DNA of 64,000 bases from JAPPHA01 sp963662815. GTDB lineage: Bacteria > Pseudomonadota > Alphaproteobacteria > Rhodobacterales > Rhodobacteraceae. The DNA is taken from the NCBI GenBank assembly GCA_963662815.2, contig CAXXWA010000042.1, positions 140,618-204,617 on the forward strand. Reading direction: 5' to 3'. The number at the start of each line of letters is the position of its first letter. The stretch's first letter is position 1. Shown in pieces: positions 27,453-37,127 of the stretch. A model generated the notes under the pieces. The model was given only the letters and a program-made list of their open reading frames with translations. It was not told where the DNA came from and did no database searches. The translations under genes and the position numbers were made by a program.

Positions 27453-27546
27453 GGTCCATACATTGGGGTCTTGCGGGCACACTGGCAACTCTGTCAAATC
27501 TAGCGCGGGATCTTGAACAGGTCAAAGCGATGCCCTTGGGCCGCAA

Positions 27547-27601
27547 AATTGAACTTGACACAGGCGGTTCAATTGAACAGTCTGATCCAAAGCGCTTTGG
27601 A
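27547..27601 (+). promoter_or_regulatory. aglE operator region: 16-bp palindrome plus AATTGAAC repeats
   Basis: TCCAAAGCGCTTTGGA (27586-27601) is a perfect palindrome with the GCGC-centred core typical of alphaproteobacterial LacI-family sugar regulators. Upstream, AATTGAAC (27547-27554) is repeated in inverted and direct form within the 12-bp palindrome GTTCAATTGAAC (27567-27578), and TTGACA at 27555-27560 could be a -35. AglR binding is inferred. Confidence 0.55.
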
Positions 27602-27679
27602 AGATCGGCGCATCCTTGTTTTCCAGCCATGCATCGGCAGGATGGCAGGCGTCGGCAAAACAACTGCAAGGGGGAAATC

Positions 27680-29032
27680 ATGACAGTATCGCGCCTGACC
27701 TGCTTAGCATCGGCGGTTATCATCGGAACCGCTGCCCATTCGCAGGATCTCATTTTTGCACCGGGCGAGGATGCCCGATTCAACTGGTCCAGTTACAAGG
27801 AGTTCAGCCAGACTGACCTTTCCGGCGAAACCCTGACGATTTTTGGACCTTGGCTGGAGCCGGACAAGACGCTTTTCAGCAGCGTTCTCGCATATTTCAC
27901 CGCAGCGACCGGAGTTGAGGTCCAGTACTCGGGTTCGGACTCCTTCGAACAGCAGATCGTCATCGATGTCGAAGCTGGTTCACCGCCCAATGTTGTGGTC
28001 TTTCCGCAACCGGGCCTGGCAGCTGATCTCGCCTCGAAAGGTGCGCTGTCCGCACTTGGAGACGAAACCGCGCAATGGGTACGGGACAACTACGCAGCCG
28101 GTCAGTCCTGGGTTGATCTCGGTACATATTCAGGTCCGGATGGCAACGATGCCCTCTATGGCTTTTTCTACAAAGTCGATGTGAAGTCGCTTGTCTGGTA
28201 CCTGCCGGACAATTTCGATGACGCCGGCTATGAAGTTCCTGAGACAATGGAAGAGCTGATGGCGCTTACGGACCAGATTGTCGCCGACGGCGCCGTGCCA
28301 TGGTGCATCGGCCTCGGGTCCGGCGGCGCAACCGGATGGCCGGCCACGGACTGGGTCGAGGATCTCATGCTTCGTACGCAGCCTCCGGAGGTGTACGATG
28401 CCTGGACAACCAATGAAATGTCCTTTGACGATCCGCGCGTCATCGCCGCCATTGACGAATTCGGGCACTTCGCTAGAAACGATGCCTACGTCGCGGGCGG
28501 GGCGGCTGCAGTGGCGTCCGTGGACTTCCGTGACAGTCCTAACGGTCTTTTCGCATCGCCGCCGCAGTGCTACATGCACCGCCAGGCGTCCTTCATTCCG
28601 TCCTTCTTCCCCGAAGGATTCGTCGTCGGTGAGGATGTCGACTTCTTCTATTTTCCGGCCTATGCCGGAAAGGATCTCGGCAAGCCCGTCCTTGGGGCCG
28701 GCACGCTCTTCGCCATTACCAGCGATTCTCCGGCCGCCCGGGCATTCATCGAATTCCTGAAGACTCCGATCGCGCACGAGATCTGGATGGCCCAGAAGGG
28801 ATTTCTGACTCCGCATTCGGGAGTCACTCCGGACGCCTATGGTGACGACGTCCTCAGGGCAATGGGCGAAATCCTTTTGCAAGCGACCACGTTCCGCTTC
28901 GATGGGTCCGACATCATGCCGGGACCCATCGGCGCAGGTGTGTTCTGGACCGGCATGGTCGATTACGTCGGCGGTAAGTCAAGCGCCGAAATCGCAGCCG
29001 AAGTCCAGAAAACCTGGGACGCGATCAAGTAG
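27680..29032 (+). CDS. aglE: Alpha-glucoside ABC transporter substrate-binding protein (AglE)
   Basis: 450 aa family 1 extracellular solute-binding protein. Signal peptide at about 1-21 (MTVSRLTCLASAVIIGTAAHSQ). Mature segments such as LTIFGPWLEPDKTLFSSVLAYFTAATGVEVQYSGSDSFEQQI and GWPATDWVEDLMLRT follow AglE-type binders. ATG 27680 is preceded by GGGGGAA. It is the first gene of aglEFGAK; induction is probably by relief of AglR repression. Confidence 0.87.
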   Translation: MTVSRLTCLASAVIIGTAAHSQDLIFAPGEDARFNWSSYKEFSQTDLSGETLTIFGPWLEPDKTLFSSVLAYFTAATGVEVQYSGSDSFEQQIVIDVEAGSPPNVVVFPQPGLAADLASKGALSALGDETAQWVRDNYAAGQSWVDLGTYSGPDGNDALYGFFYKVDVKSLVWYLPDNFDDAGYEVPETMEELMALTDQIVADGAVPWCIGLGSGGATGWPATDWVEDLMLRTQPPEVYDAWTTNEMSFDDPRVIAAIDEFGHFARNDAYVAGGAAAVASVDFRDSPNGLFASPPQCYMHRQASFIPSFFPEGFVVGEDVDFFYFPAYAGKDLGKPVLGAGTLFAITSDSPAARAFIEFLKTPIAHEIWMAQKGFLTPHSGVTPDAYGDDVLRAMGEILLQATTFRFDGSDIMPGPIGAGVFWTGMVDYVGGKSSAEIAAEVQKTWDAIK

Positions 29033-29178
29033 CGGCGCATCGCATGAACGACATCAGGTTTGGCGATTTCGCGTCAACTCCAGGTTGCCGGGCTCCCTTT
29101 GCCGGAGCCCGGCATGTCTGAAAACGCCGTTTTCTGGTTGTTCTCGGGCGTCCCGGATTCAAAGAGCAAGAGTTGACC

Positions 29179-30168
29179 GTGACCCAAGTGCTATTGGCGA
29201 TCTTCACGATAGTTGCCGGCGTGTTCGGTTGCGTCTTGTATTTCTACCTTTCGAACTTGATTCTGGACCGGTTGTTTCCTCCAAGGGGCCCGGATGCCGG
29301 GCGGAACATCAACAGGGCAATGGCAATCCGGCCATGGTTGTTCCTCGGTCCCGCTATCGTCATCTTGTCGGTCTATCTGGTCTATCCGGTGTTCAATTCC
29401 GTCTGGTTGTCGTTCCACGATGCCGCGGGCGACGAGTTCGTCGGATTCGACAATTACTTGTGGCTTGTCGGCGACGGAAAGTTCCGGGAGTCCATCCGGA
29501 ACAACATTCTTTGGCTGATCGTCGTTCCTGCTGCGTCGACGTTCTTCGGCTTGGTTGCGGCTGCATTGACCGACCGGATCCGCTGGGGGAATCTCGCGAA
29601 GTCGATGGTATTCATGCCGATGGCGATCTCCTTCATCGGCGCTGCGGTGATTTGGAAATTCATCTATGACTACCGCGGAGAAGGCAGCAGCGAAATCGGC
29701 CTTCTCAATGCCGCGATGCGCTTGCTGTCACTCGAATCCCAGCCATGGCTGACGCTGGCGCCGGGGAACAATTTCCTCCTCATGGTCGTTCTCGTGTGGA
29801 TTCAGACCGGTTTCGCGATGGTTATCCTGTCGGCGGCCTTGCGCGGCATACCTGAGGAAACCATAGAGGCGGCGATTCTGGACGGCGCGTCTCCGCTACA
29901 GACGTTCTTCAAGATCAAGGTTCCGCAGATTTGGGGAACCATCGCCGTCGTATGGACTACAATCACCATCCTGGTACTCAAGGTCTTTGACATAGTGTTG
30001 GCGATGACGAACGGACAGTGGGGCAGCCAGGTTCTGGCCAACCTCATGTTCGATTGGATGTTCCGGGGCAATGATACCGGCCGGGCCTCTACCGTCGCCA
30101 TCGTGATCATGATTCTGGTGACTCCAATCATGATCTGGAACATCCGGAACGCCAGGAACGAACGATAG
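29179..30168 (+). CDS. aglF: Alpha-glucoside ABC transporter permease (AglF)
   Basis: 329 aa MalF-type permease. A first helix (2-24) is followed by the RLFPPRGPDAGRNINRAMAIRPWLFLGPA segment characteristic of AglF, then a six-helix core with the EAA loop EETIEAAILDGASPLQTFFKIKVPQI. I use GTG 29179; TTG 29173 is the alternative. It lies 146 bp after aglE. Confidence 0.85.
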   Translation: MTQVLLAIFTIVAGVFGCVLYFYLSNLILDRLFPPRGPDAGRNINRAMAIRPWLFLGPAIVILSVYLVYPVFNSVWLSFHDAAGDEFVGFDNYLWLVGDGKFRESIRNNILWLIVVPAASTFFGLVAAALTDRIRWGNLAKSMVFMPMAISFIGAAVIWKFIYDYRGEGSSEIGLLNAAMRLLSLESQPWLTLAPGNNFLLMVVLVWIQTGFAMVILSAALRGIPEETIEAAILDGASPLQTFFKIKVPQIWGTIAVVWTTITILVLKVFDIVLAMTNGQWGSQVLANLMFDWMFRGNDTGRASTVAIVIMILVTPIMIWNIRNARNER

Positions 30169-30185
30169 GAGGCACTGACCCGGAA

Positions 30186-31322
30186 ATGGAGAACATTGCC
30201 GGAACTCGCGCCCGCCTTGTCTGGGCAGTCAACCTGTCCGTCATTGCACTGGTCCTTCTCTGGATCATTCCGACCGTCGGCCTGCTGGTTTCGTCCTTCC
30301 GGGACCGCGACCAGATTGTGACAAGCGGCTGGTGGAAGGCGTTGTTCCCCTCCGAACAGAACATCGTCGTCCGTTCGCCGCCGCCCGAGTTTCAAATCGA
30401 GGAAAACGGAAACTACGTCATCAGCGGGAACGTGTTCGGTGACGAGGACGGCGAAGTCATCGCCTTCGGCTCCAGTTCAAAGTCTCCTGCGAGCCACAGA
30501 CCCGGCGAGACTTCGCCCATGACCAAGGGCAGGGAAATGACCGTTGATGCGGAAGGGAACTACCGCATCTCCTCGGAGGAACCTTTCTCCGGACGCCGGG
30601 GAATCCGGGTTTTTGCGACTACAAGGCAGCCGCCGAATTTTACGGTCGAGAACTACGAAACCGTCATATTCGCCGAAGGAATCGGCCAGTCCTTCATCAA
30701 TACGTTTTCCGTGACCGTTCCGGCGACGGTCATCCCGATCCTGATCGCCGCCTTTGCCGCCTATGCGTTGGCTTGGATGGAGTTTCCGGGCCGGGCAATT
30801 CTCGTGGCGGTGGTGGTCGGTCTCCTGGTCGTGCCGCTACAGCTGGCGCTCATTCCGCTCCTTAAACTCCACAACACTGTCGGGCTCGGCAAGGGCTACT
30901 TCGGAATCTGGTTGGCGCACACAGGCTTTGGCCTCCCACTCGCCATATATCTCCTTCGAAACTACATTGCCGGCCTGCCGGGCGAGATCATTGAATCCGC
31001 GCGGGTGGATGGTGCGACGGACTTCGAAATCTTCCGGAGAATCGTGTTGCCACTCTCGTTTCCGGCGCTGGCGAGCTTCGCGATCTTCCAGTTTCTCTGG
31101 GTGTGGAACGACCTGCTCGTCGCGACTGTCTTCCTCGGCCACAACGAGGAACAACTAGTGATGACTGCCCGGCTGCGCGAATTGCTTGGTTCTCGGGGAG
31201 GAGACTGGGAGATCCTTGCGGCCTCCGCCTTCGTGTCGATCGCGGTTCCTCTCGTGGTCTTCTTTTCCCTGCAGAAATACCTTGTCCGGGGTCTTTTGGC
31301 CGGCTCGGTCAAGGGTGGATAG
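30186..31322 (+). CDS. aglG: Alpha-glucoside ABC transporter permease (AglG)
   Basis: 378 aa MalG-type permease. Between the first helix (about 15-38) and the core lies an unusually long periplasmic insert of roughly 110 residues rich in Gly, Asn and Ser, as in AglG relatives. The EAA loop reads GEIIESARVDGATDFEIFRRIVLPLSFP. It starts 17 nt after aglF and ends 7 nt before aglA. Confidence 0.87.
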   Translation: MENIAGTRARLVWAVNLSVIALVLLWIIPTVGLLVSSFRDRDQIVTSGWWKALFPSEQNIVVRSPPPEFQIEENGNYVISGNVFGDEDGEVIAFGSSSKSPASHRPGETSPMTKGREMTVDAEGNYRISSEEPFSGRRGIRVFATTRQPPNFTVENYETVIFAEGIGQSFINTFSVTVPATVIPILIAAFAAYALAWMEFPGRAILVAVVVGLLVVPLQLALIPLLKLHNTVGLGKGYFGIWLAHTGFGLPLAIYLLRNYIAGLPGEIIESARVDGATDFEIFRRIVLPLSFPALASFAIFQFLWVWNDLLVATVFLGHNEEQLVMTARLRELLGSRGGDWEILAASAFVSIAVPLVVFFSLQKYLVRGLLAGSVKGG

Positions 31323-31329
31323 AGCGAAC

Positions 31330-33024
31330 ATGGATTCGCTCTTACGGTCGAACGCTGCAGAATGCGTTGCCGAAACCAGCACTGATCCGGTCCGGCTGGA
31401 ACTGGAATGGTGGCGCGGAGCTGTCGTCTACCAGATCTACATCCGCTCCTTTCAGGACTCGAACGGCGATGGCATCGGCGACATCAAGGGCATCACCGCC
31501 CGCTTGCCGCATGTAGCCAGCCTGGGGGTCGACGCCATCTGGATCGCCCCCTTTTTCCGGTCGCCCATGAAGGACTTCGGTTATGACATCGCGGACTATC
31601 GCGAAATCGATCCGTCCTTTGGAACCTTGTCCGACTTCGACGAGTTGCTTGCGGCGGCCCGTGACCTCGGAATCCGCGTGCTCGTCGACTTGGCGCTGAG
31701 CCATACTTCCGACAGGCATCCGTGGTTTACCGAGAGCCGGTCGTCGAGAGACCACGCACGGTCGGACTGGTACGTTTGGGCAGACCCGAAGCCAGACGGA
31801 ACGCCGCCCAACAATTGGCTGTCCGTTTTTGGCGGCTCGTCGTGGGCTTGGGACAGTACGCGGCAGCAATACTATCTGCACAACTTCCTGGCATCGCAGC
31901 CGGACCTCAACTTTCACAATCCGTCGGTCCAGGATGCGGTCATAGACGTAGCGAAATTCTGGCTTGATCGCGGTGTCGACGGTTTCCGGTTGGACACGAT
32001 CAACTTTTATTTTCACGATCTGCAGCTTCGCGACAATCCGCCGCTTCCCGACGAGTTTCGGAACACGTCGATTGCACCAAGCGTCAACCCGTACAACTAC
32101 CAGTGCCACCGTTACGACAAGAACCGCCCCGAGAACATCGCCTTCCTGGGTCGGCTGCGCTCGCTCCTCGAACGGTACCCCGAATCGATCGCCATCGGCG
32201 AGGTCGGCGACGCCCAGCGGGGGCTGGAGATCCTTGCCGAGTACACATCCGGCGATAACCGCATTCACATGTGCTACGCCTTCGAATTCCTTTCTGGCAA
32301 TCGGCCCAATGCAGGCCGCTTCGCCGATGTGCTCGCGCAACTGGCGCGGCTGGGTCCGGACGCCTGGCCAGCATGGGCGTTTTCCAACCATGATGTAGAA
32401 CGGCATGCCACGCGCTGGAATCTCGGCCCTGAGCGGAACCGGGTGATGATCCACCTGATGGTTTGCCTGAAGGGAGCGCTATGCCTCTACCAAGGCGAGG
32501 AACTCGGTCTGCCGCAGGCTGACTTGGCATTCGAGGATCTTCGCGATCCCTATGGCGTCCGGTTCTGGCCGGAGTTTCCGGGGCGCGACGGCTGCAGGAC
32601 GCCCATGGTCTGGAAGTCGACCGCCAGGAACTGCGGGTTTTCCGATGTCCGGCCATGGTTGCCGGTTCCCGAGGCCCATCGCGTCCTTGCCGCCGACAGG
32701 CAGGCGGGCGACGCCGGATCCGTTCTCAGCGCCTATCGCAGCGCCATCGCGCTCAGGCGCGCGAGTCCCGCCCTTCGAACCGGAAGCCTGGAAGTCCTCG
32801 CGGCCGAGGGGGACTTTCTTGCGCTCGAGCGGAGGCTGGGCGCCGAACGCGTTGTTTGCGCGTTCAACTTCGGTGACGACGCCGTCGAATTCGACTTCCC
32901 GCATGGCGAGTGGACGACCCTGGCCGGAATCCGGGATGCCGGCGATGACGGGTGGGCGCTCTCGGGATCAATTCGTCTCAAAGGCAATGACTGCATCATT
33001 GCGGTCCTGAAGGAGGAACCGTAA
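31330..33024 (+). CDS. aglA: GH13 alpha-glucosidase (AglA)
   Basis: 564 aa cytoplasmic alpha-glucosidase that hydrolyses imported sucrose, maltose or trehalose-like sugars. GH13 regions: DLALSH (120-125), GFRLD with nucleophile Asp222, Glu291 in AIGEV, and FSNHD (351-355). Residues 26-41 carry the EWWRGAVVYQIYIRSF motif. It lies inside the transporter operon between aglG and aglK with an 8-base gap or less on each side, matching aglEFGAK order. It parallels the GH13 enzyme at 4417-6012. Confidence 0.9.
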   Translation: MDSLLRSNAAECVAETSTDPVRLELEWWRGAVVYQIYIRSFQDSNGDGIGDIKGITARLPHVASLGVDAIWIAPFFRSPMKDFGYDIADYREIDPSFGTLSDFDELLAAARDLGIRVLVDLALSHTSDRHPWFTESRSSRDHARSDWYVWADPKPDGTPPNNWLSVFGGSSWAWDSTRQQYYLHNFLASQPDLNFHNPSVQDAVIDVAKFWLDRGVDGFRLDTINFYFHDLQLRDNPPLPDEFRNTSIAPSVNPYNYQCHRYDKNRPENIAFLGRLRSLLERYPESIAIGEVGDAQRGLEILAEYTSGDNRIHMCYAFEFLSGNRPNAGRFADVLAQLARLGPDAWPAWAFSNHDVERHATRWNLGPERNRVMIHLMVCLKGALCLYQGEELGLPQADLAFEDLRDPYGVRFWPEFPGRDGCRTPMVWKSTARNCGFSDVRPWLPVPEAHRVLAADRQAGDAGSVLSAYRSAIALRRASPALRTGSLEVLAAEGDFLALERRLGAERVVCAFNFGDDAVEFDFPHGEWTTLAGIRDAGDDGWALSGSIRLKGNDCIIAVLKEEP

Positions 33025-33029
33025 GCGAC

Positions 33030-34115
33030 ATGGCTGAACTCGTTCTGAACAGTGTTTCAAAGGCTTATGGGCAGGTCGAGGTCCTGCACGACATCAATCT
33101 CGAGATCAGGCAGGGCGAATTGATGGTCTTTGTCGGGCCCTCCGGATGCGGGAAGTCCACGCTTCTCCGGATGATCGCCGGGCTGGAAAGGATTTCCGGC
33201 GGCACGTTGACGATCGACGGGCAGGTGGTCAATGACGTGCCGCCATCCGAACGGGGCGTTGCCATGGTCTTTCAGTCCTATGCTCTGTACCCGCATATGA
33301 CCGTCAGGGAAAACATGGCCTTTGCGCTTCGAATCGCGAAGAAACCGTCAGCGGAGATTGACCGGGCCGTCGAGAACGCCGCCAGGATTCTCCATCTGGA
33401 TCCATATCTCGACCGGCTTCCCAAAGCCCTTTCCGGAGGCCAGCGACAAAGGGTCGCGATAGGCAGGGCGATCGTCAGGGACCCGCGCGTGTTTCTCTTT
33501 GACGAACCGCTCTCCAATCTTGATGCCGCCCTGCGCGTCGCCACCCGCATCGAAATCGCGCAACTTAAGCAGAACATGCCGGAAACAACGATGATCTACG
33601 TGACCCATGATCAGGTGGAAGCGATGACGCTTGCATCCAGGATCGTGGTTCTCCATGGCGGATACATTGAGCAGGTCGGAGCTCCGCTCGATCTCTACGA
33701 ACGGCCGGCGAACGAGTTCGTGGCGCAATTCATCGGTTCGCCGGCGATGAATCTTCTACCGGGAGCAATCGTCGAAACCGGCGAGGAAACCATTGTCCGC
33801 CTGGACGGCGGAGGAACGGCCCGGTCGGCCATCGGTACTGCCGGCGATGCTCAGGGACGCCGGGTCAACGTCGGCATACGTCCTGAAGACTTCGAGATTA
33901 CGGATGGCGAACCCGTCTATTCGGGTTCGGTCGACTACTCCGAGGCCCTCGGCGAGGTGACGGTCCTGTATTTCGGTGATCAGAACGATGAAGCCGGGCA
34001 GATCCTTGCCAAGCTTCCAGGCATCCATTCCGGACTGAAGGGACAGATCGTCCGGCTCTCCGCCGACCCTGCCAAGGTCCACCTCTTTGCCGATGGCCAG
34101 TCTATGCGAAACTGA
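33030..34115 (+). CDS. aglK: Alpha-glucoside ABC transporter ATP-binding protein (AglK)
   Basis: 361 aa MalK/UgpC-type ATPase. Walker A GPSGCGKST, signature LSGGQRQRVAIGRAI and Walker B VFLFDEPLSNLD sit in the first 240 residues, followed by a C-terminal OB-type regulatory domain (NVGIRPEDFEI). The ATG is 5 nt after aglA. It completes the importer with AglEFG. Confidence 0.9.
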   Translation: MAELVLNSVSKAYGQVEVLHDINLEIRQGELMVFVGPSGCGKSTLLRMIAGLERISGGTLTIDGQVVNDVPPSERGVAMVFQSYALYPHMTVRENMAFALRIAKKPSAEIDRAVENAARILHLDPYLDRLPKALSGGQRQRVAIGRAIVRDPRVFLFDEPLSNLDAALRVATRIEIAQLKQNMPETTMIYVTHDQVEAMTLASRIVVLHGGYIEQVGAPLDLYERPANEFVAQFIGSPAMNLLPGAIVETGEETIVRLDGGGTARSAIGTAGDAQGRRVNVGIRPEDFEITDGEPVYSGSVDYSEALGEVTVLYFGDQNDEAGQILAKLPGIHSGLKGQIVRLSADPAKVHLFADGQSMRN

Positions 34116-34291
34116 TCCTTCAGCAGGAAGCGCTGGGCTCCGGCCACCACAACCGCGAGTCGGGTCGGGGACTCCCGCGCCGGTTGGACGCGGAATCCGT
34201 TTTGCCGGACCGTCGGGCAAAATTTGCGCGCCGGGCCGGCAAGTTTCGGGGAACGTGCGTCGCTTTGGGTTGCGTCCCCTACCGGCATAGG

Positions 34292-34741
34292 TCAGTCGAC
34301 CGGAATGTCGAAATGCAGGACGTCTTCGCGGACGCCGAGATGCGAGTAGAGCGCTATCGCCGGTTTGTCGCCGCGGTCGGCCTGGACAAACAGGACCCAG
34401 GCGCCGCGATCCCTTGCGATGGCGCGAACTTCGTTGATCAGCCGGGTGGCGATGCGCCGACGCCGCCAGGGTTTCGAAACCGCGAGATCGTAAATGTAGA
34501 ACTCGGACCTCTCCTGCTCGAACTTCGGCAATTCATATGCAGCCAGCGCGCCGACAACCGCGCCGTCTGCGACGGCGGCCAGCGCGACAAAGGCGGGATT
34601 CGAAAGTAGCTCCATCCGGTATTCGGGCAGGGGCCTTGAGGCGTCATATGATGCGGGATCGTCGAAGACCGCGCTGAAGAGATCGAGCATCGCCTCGAAC
34701 AGATGATCGTTTCCGCGCGTCAGGCGTTGAATTCTGAGCAT
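34292..34741 (-). CDS. AAC(3)-I-like aminoglycoside 3-N-acetyltransferase (GNAT)
   Basis: 149 aa GNAT protein. The stretch VVGALAAYELPKFEQ, ERSEFYIYDLAVSKPWRRRRIATRLIN and a VQADRGDKPAIALYSHLGVREDVLHFDI tail is very close in pattern to the AAC(3)-I (AacC1) family, which acetylates gentamicin and sisomicin at the 3-amino group; length also fits. The acetyl-CoA loop is RRRRIA, where AacC1 has RRQGIA, so the usual Gly is Arg. ATG 34741 is chosen over GTG 34774. It is a lone gene next to an IS630/IS5 pair, so mobility is possible, but no integron site was seen. Actual drug resistance is unproven. Confidence 0.8.
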   Translation of the reverse strand: MLRIQRLTRGNDHLFEAMLDLFSAVFDDPASYDASRPLPEYRMELLSNPAFVALAAVADGAVVGALAAYELPKFEQERSEFYIYDLAVSKPWRRRRIATRLINEVRAIARDRGAWVLFVQADRGDKPAIALYSHLGVREDVLHFDIPVD

Positions 34742-34936
34742 GCGTCCAGTTTCCGCTTGCGCGTCCGGTCGCAATGCCGGACGCGCGGAGTGGTCAGATC
34801 GGGCCCGGAATTCGCCATATCCGCCGAGGGGCGCTTCACGACGGGGGCCGCGCCGCGCGATCCCGGGTCTTTCGCCAGGGCATCGGACCTGATCTCACGC
34901 CCATGCGACGGTCCTCCCGTCATGCCATTTGGCCTA

Positions 34937-36114
34937 GTCTCCCGAATCTCAAGTTCGCATCAAACATTTTCGCTTGCGCCGGGTTCGCTCGTCTTGAGGC
35001 GGAACCTCCTGACCGACGCAAGGATCTCGTCGGCGGACTTGACCCATTTGCAGGGCCGCGGGTTCTCGTTGTGCGCGTCGATGAACGACATGATGTCCGC
35101 CTCGAGTTCGGCGACCGGGCGATGCGCGCTCCGCTGCAGCTTCTTCCCGGTCGGTTCCGCGAACCAGCGCTCGACCAGGTTCAGCCATGACGCCGAGGTC
35201 GGCGTGAAATGGATGTGCCGGTGCCTGCGGCGGGCAAGCCGTTTCCTCGCCTTCCCCGTCTTGTGCGTCGCGTGGCTGACCGTCGCCAGGTGCACGTCCG
35301 GCCCGTCGGGCACCGCCGCCTCGACCTCCTTGAGGAAGCCCGGGAACTCCGTGGCGCGATGGCGGCCGAAGCGCTTGCCGGCCGCCGCGCCGGCGGCGGC
35401 GTCGAGCGCGGCGAAGAGCGTCGTCGTGCCGTGGCGGACGCAGTCGCGGGCTCTCCGCCCGGCCGCGCCCGGCGCCATCGGCAGGACCGGCTGCGTCCGG
35501 TCCAGGGCCCGGATCCGCGGCTTCCCGTCCACGAACGGGACGACCGCGCGGTCCGGCGGGGCCATGCAGAGCCCCGCGATGTCCTGCACCTTGTCGACGA
35601 ACAGCGGGTCCGTCGACAGCTTGAACGTCCCGCTCCGGTGCGGCTTCAGGCTGGACGCCGACCAGATCCGGTGCACCGTCGCGTGCGACGCGCCCGTCCT
35701 CCCGGCCATGCTCCGGACCGGCCAGCGCGTCGCGTCCTTCGGCATCGCGGTCGGCGTCCGCCCGCCCGCCTCGGCCACCTTCTCGTCCGTCACGGTGCGG
35801 GGCCGGCCGGACCTGCACTCGTCCGAGAGGCCCTCGATGCGCCTCTCGGCGAACCGCCTGCGCCGCTTTCCGACCGTGTGTTCGTGCACCCCGGCACGCT
35901 CCGCGACCTCCCTGCTCCGGAGCCCCTCGGCGCAGAGCAGGATGATCCTGCAGCGGTCGGACAGCGACCGCGGCGCCTTGTGCTTTCGGACATGCGCCTC
36001 GAGAAACGCCCGCTACTCGGCGCTCGGCACCACTTCCACCGCCTTGCCTCTCATCGAACCGCCTCCTGCTCGCGTCATCTGTCGCCTTGATGGCAACCAC
36101 TGTTACGGAAGACT
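34937..36114 (-). mobile_element. IS630-family element with inactivated transposase, abutting the 3' end of IS5
   Basis: The transposase frame runs from ATG 36054 to 34960 with an HTH (CRIILLCAEGLRSREVAERAGVHEHTV) and the IS630 end HFTPTSASWLNLVERWFAEPTGKKL. It is interrupted by TAG at codon 14 (36013-36015). The position of the second catalytic Asp, usually LVxDNxxTHK, reads LATVSHATHK, so that Asp appears replaced. Imperfect inverted ends AGTCTCCCG (from 34936) and AGTCTTCCG (from 36114) are visible; IS630 elements duplicate TA, and the flanks are TA on one side and CA on the other. The right end joins the last codons of the IS5 transposase, giving a fused reading frame of 682 codons that is an artefact of insertion. 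Confidence 0.65.
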
Positions 36115-36937
36115 GGGCTGCGGACTCAATTGACCGGCCTGCGACCCGCCGGAGCGGGAACCGGCTGATGGCCAGGCGCACTGTGGACAGGAAGTTGCGC
36201 GCGGTCTTGTCATGCCGCGTTGCAACTCTCCGGAACTCCTTGATCCTGCCGATGAATCTCTCGACCGGACTGCGCTCCCGGCATGCCTCGCGGTCAAGCC
36301 CGCGCTGCTCGTTCCGGCTGGACTTCGGCGGAATGACCGCGGTCGCTCCGGCCGCCGAAATCATGTCGAGGATGGCGTTGCCGTCGCAATCCCTGTCGCC
36401 GATCACCGTCTCGTCCGGCCCGAGCCCCTCAAGAAGCGCCCCCGCCTGCGTGCAGTCGGCCGCCTGTCCCGGTGTCAGGAGCACGACCTTCACCAGCGCG
36501 TTGCCGTCGATGCCGATGTGGACCTTCGTGGTCCTGCCGCCGCGGCTCAACCCGACCTCGGGAGGCTCGCCGTCCCGTGGGGCGCCCGCGCCGTGCTTGT
36601 GGACGCGGATCGACGAGGAATCCACCATGCGCAGGCGAAGCTCCCCGCCGCCGCCGTCGCCGTCGTTGTCGTCGCCTTCCGCAAGTTCCTGAAGTTTCGA
36701 CATTATCTTCTCCCGGAGGCCGTTCCTGCTCCACCGGTTGTACCGGTTGAAGCAGGTCGTGTAGGGACCGTAGCGCTCCGGCAGGTCGCGCCACGGCGTG
36801 CCGGTGCGCAGCACGAAGAAGATGCCGTCCATCACCCGCCTGTCATGCACCCGCTTCGGGCCCTGATGCTTCTGCGGAAGCACGGAGCGGAGAATTTTCC
36901 ACTCCGCATCCGTCATGTCGTGTCGGTCGCCGCTCAT
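36115..36937 (-). CDS. IS5-family transposase (3' end joined to the IS630 element)
   Basis: About 274 codons from ATG 36937. Features: MTDAEWKILRSVLPQ, a DGIFFVLRTGTPWRDLPERYGPYTTCFNRY block, catalytic Asp in RMVDSSSIRVHKHGAG, Asp in VIGDRDCDGNAI, and Glu in RSPVERFIGRIKEFRRVATRHDKTARNF. All three catalytic residues seem present. The frame has no stop of its own: it reads into the IS630 end at 36114, where a GCC-TAG stop would fit the TA target. Sequence beyond the start (36990-37020) contains a candidate terminal repeat, but the opposite end was not found. Confidence 0.75.
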
Positions 36938-37127
36938 GCCTCGAACTCCTTGTCTGGACTGTTTCCTGCAGGAATCACGGAGGCGCGGGAATGTCAAATG
37001 TTTTGGGTACAGTGCCTAACGCGCGGCGTGACGCGGAGACGCCTGCCACCTCTCCAGCAGTGACCGGGGACCGGCCACTGCGGCGCGGCGTTCGGCCGCG
37101 CGTGGAGGGTCGCCATAACCGGGAGGA

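Noticed and set aside
34703..36133. 476-codon plus-strand frame
   Set aside because: Antisense to the IS630 transposase.
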